Assembly (NCBI GenBank): GCA_017559685.1
Contig: JAFYQY010000161.1
Coordinates: 1-7,675 of the forward strand
Direction: 5' to 3'
Origin: Alistipes sp.
Lineage (GTDB): Bacteria; Bacteroidota; Bacteroidia; Bacteroidales; Rikenellaceae
DNA: 7,675 nt
Positions 6,610 to 7,675 of the stretch are shown piece by piece. Each line of letters opens with the position of its first letter. Position 1 is the first letter of the stretch. A model generated the notes under the pieces. The model searched no databases, was not told the origin of the DNA, and saw only the letters and a list, made by a program, of their open reading frames with translations. The position numbers were made by a program, and so were the translations under genes.

Positions 6610-6623
6610 CGGGGAACGGAAAA
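6592..6623. repeat. Right tRNA flank: inverted copies of the AACGGAAA element
   Basis: TAAACGGAAA (6592-6601) is the exact reverse complement of TTTCCGTTTA (6481-6490) on the other side of the tRNA. AACGGAAAA recurs at 6615-6623, and a half copy AAAACGG lies between them. These copies lie in or upstream of the tRNA promoter, so they are probably not in the transcript and act, if at all, as DNA. Confidence 0.45.
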
Positions 6624-6653
6624 GTTTAATTTTTCTCGAGTTTTTATTTTATT

Positions 6654-6678
6654 GCTATAAAAATAGCTTTTGCTATTT
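6654..6678. repeat. Overlapping inverted repeats upstream of the kinase gene
   Basis: GCTAT (6654-6658), AAAA, ATAGC (6663-6667), TTTT and GCTATTT (6672-6678) form two inverted repeats that share the middle arm. AAATAGC (6661-6667) pairs exactly with GCTATTT (6672-6678), while ATAGC pairs exactly with the left GCTAT. The right arm overlaps the -33 box of the kinase promoter (TTTG, 6676-6679). The GCTAT copies are 18 bases apart. It is too AT-rich and wrongly placed for a terminator; a regulator site is more likely. Confidence 0.45.
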
Positions 6679-6706
6679 GTTATTTGCGAAAATATTGCTA
6701 CATTTG
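6676..6706 (+). promoter_or_regulatory. Bacteroidota-type promoter of the histidine kinase gene
   Basis: TTTG (6676-6679), a 19-base gap and TACATTTG (6699-6706) match the Bacteroidota -33/-7 consensus in both boxes and spacing. Transcription would start near 6713, with a leader of about 45 bases before the ATG at 6759. Confidence 0.65.
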
Positions 6707-6716
6707 CATAAATGTA
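6699..6716. promoter_or_regulatory. 18-bp dyad over the kinase -7 box, candidate operator
   Basis: TACATTT (6699-6705) and AAATGTA (6710-6716) are exact inverted repeats around GCAT. The dyad covers the whole -7 element and the expected transcription start, a position where a bound protein would block initiation. Autoregulation by the kinase's partner regulator is possible but not shown. Confidence 0.45.
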
Positions 6717-6758
6717 AACACCACAAAATTCGTAAAAACCTTAAACAAAAGACTGAAT

Positions 6759-7675
6759 ATGTTGAGAATTAAGACAAAAGAGGCAGGCTCGTGGCTTATC
6801 GGAGCTGTAGCAGGCGTATGTGCAATGGGCGCAACATTAGCAACCCTCGACCTCAAAACACAATGGTGGATAGTTGCGGTCGTTACCGTAGGCACCTTCG
6901 TAGGCGTATCACTATTCGCCCTTTGGGTAATCAAGAAGTATGTAGCTTACAAGCTCAAGCCTGTATATTCGATGGTATTCTCACGAGACGTTCACACCGC
7001 CGAGATGCTCGATGAGTTGAAGGATAAGCACGTAGAGAACATCTCGCAGGAGATTGAAGCGTGGGCAGAGGACAACGACAAGGAGATTTCACGTTTGAAG
7101 GACGTTGAGAAGTTCCGCAAGCAGTACCTCGGCAATGTTGCTCACGAGCTCAAAACCCCTATTTTCAACATTCAGGGCTACATCTCGACGCTCCTCGATG
7201 GCGGTATCGACGACGAGATTATCAACCGCAAATACCTCGAGCGTGCCGAGAAGAGCGTAAACCGTATGATCAATATCATCCGTGACCTCGACACCATTTC
7301 GTCGCTCGAGAATGATATGGAGATGATGAAACACGAGACCTTCGACATCGTAGCACTCGCTAAGGAGATTGCCGAGCAGTGCGAAATGGAGGCGGCAAAG
7401 AAGAACATATCTATCGTGGTTAAGTTCTCGCAGAACTTGCCTTCACGCTTCTGGGTTTCGGCCGACAAGTTCTACATCGGCCAGGTGCTCGAGAACCTTA
7501 TTATGAACTCTATTCGCTACGGCAAGGAGGGTGGTCAAACCAAGCTCGACTTCCGTGATATGTTGGATAAGATTCTCATCGAGGTAGAGGATAACGGTAT
7601 CGGAATCGCAAAGGGCGACGCACCACGTGTATTCGAGCGCTTCTACCGCACCGACACAGGTCGCTCTCGTGAGCA
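6759..7675 (+). CDS. Membrane sensor histidine kinase, 3'-truncated by window edge
   Basis: The frame from the ATG at 6759 gives 305 residues and stays open to the right edge. Two membrane helices (about 11-30 and 37-59) are joined by only a few residues, so there is no periplasmic sensor domain. A charged, probably coiled-coil linker follows (about 80-122), without a clear HAMP domain. The HisKA H box NVAHELKTPIFNIQGY (126-141) carries the phospho-acceptor H129. The ATP-binding domain shows the N box QVLENLIMNSIRYG (242-255), the G1 box DNGIGI (278-283) and the F box VFERFYR (291-297). The G2 box must lie past the edge. The H box and the following YISTLLDGG resemble PhoR-type kinases, but naming it PhoR is not justified without its neighbours. 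It should autophosphorylate and pass phosphate to a response regulator, probably encoded nearby outside the window. Its promoter (6676-6706) carries dyads that suggest regulation. Confidence 0.93.
   Translation, partial: MLRIKTKEAGSWLIGAVAGVCAMGATLATLDLKTQWWIVAVVTVGTFVGVSLFALWVIKKYVAYKLKPVYSMVFSRDVHTAEMLDELKDKHVENISQEIEAWAEDNDKEISRLKDVEKFRKQYLGNVAHELKTPIFNIQGYISTLLDGGIDDEIINRKYLERAEKSVNRMINIIRDLDTISSLENDMEMMKHETFDIVALAKEIAEQCEMEAAKKNISIVVKFSQNLPSRFWVSADKFYIGQVLENLIMNSIRYGKEGGQTKLDFRDMLDKILIEVEDNGIGIAKGDAPRVFERFYRTDTGRSRE

Noticed and set aside
6654..6678. GCTAT/ATAGC hairpins as a terminator
   Set aside because: The stems are short and AT-rich, no gene ends here, and the region lies between two divergent promoters.
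1..7675. Mobile element, CRISPR array, phage or defence system
   Set aside because: No transposase, integrase, regularly spaced repeats or known defence domains were found in any readable frame.

Overview
This window looks like ordinary chromosomal DNA of a Bacteroidales bacterium (Bacteroidota), possibly Rikenellaceae or a relative; the family-level guess is weak. The support comes from promoters of the Bacteroidota type (TTTG, a gap of about 19 bases, then TAnnTTTG) instead of -35/-10 boxes, start codons without clear Shine-Dalgarno sites, a lipoprotein whose C-terminal region resembles the FISUMP/fimbrillin-type proteins common in this phylum, and a DcaP-like porin of the kind annotated in Bacteroides. 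I saw no transposase, integrase, phage gene or CRISPR array.

Layout. Bases 1-830 (minus) hold the N-terminal two thirds of an MFS transporter that runs off the left edge. A strong one-way terminator (903-932) separates it from a secreted lipoprotein gene (959-2425, minus). From a compact divergent intergenic region (2426-2543) a protein with two CDGSH iron-sulfur domains is read to the right (2544-3314), followed after 51 bases by an outer-membrane porin (3366-4724). A hairpin at 4733-4758 serves the convergent ends of the porin and of a minus-strand cluster that reads, in transcription order, tRNA-Arg(CCG) (6566-6495), ruvB (6456-5452) and a HAD-family phosphatase/mutase (5437-4778). A second divergent intergenic region (6567-6758) carries the tRNA promoter and the promoter of a membrane histidine kinase (6759 onward, plus) that runs off the right edge.

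How the genes fit together. The tRNA, ruvB and HAD genes look like one housekeeping transcription unit, because no separate promoter is visible between them. The CDGSH and porin genes may be co-transcribed. The lipoprotein, porin and MFS products all belong to the envelope, but nothing shows that they act together. The kinase's response regulator is not in the window.

The best leads for a second look are small DNA elements: a perfect 19-bp dyad between the divergent lipoprotein and CDGSH promoters, overlapping inverted repeats plus an 18-bp dyad over the kinase promoter, and inverted copies of an AACGGAAA element on both sides of the tRNA. The CDGSH protein is also notable for a third cysteine-containing segment between its two CDGSH motifs. 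I found no clear sign of a wholly new multi-gene system.
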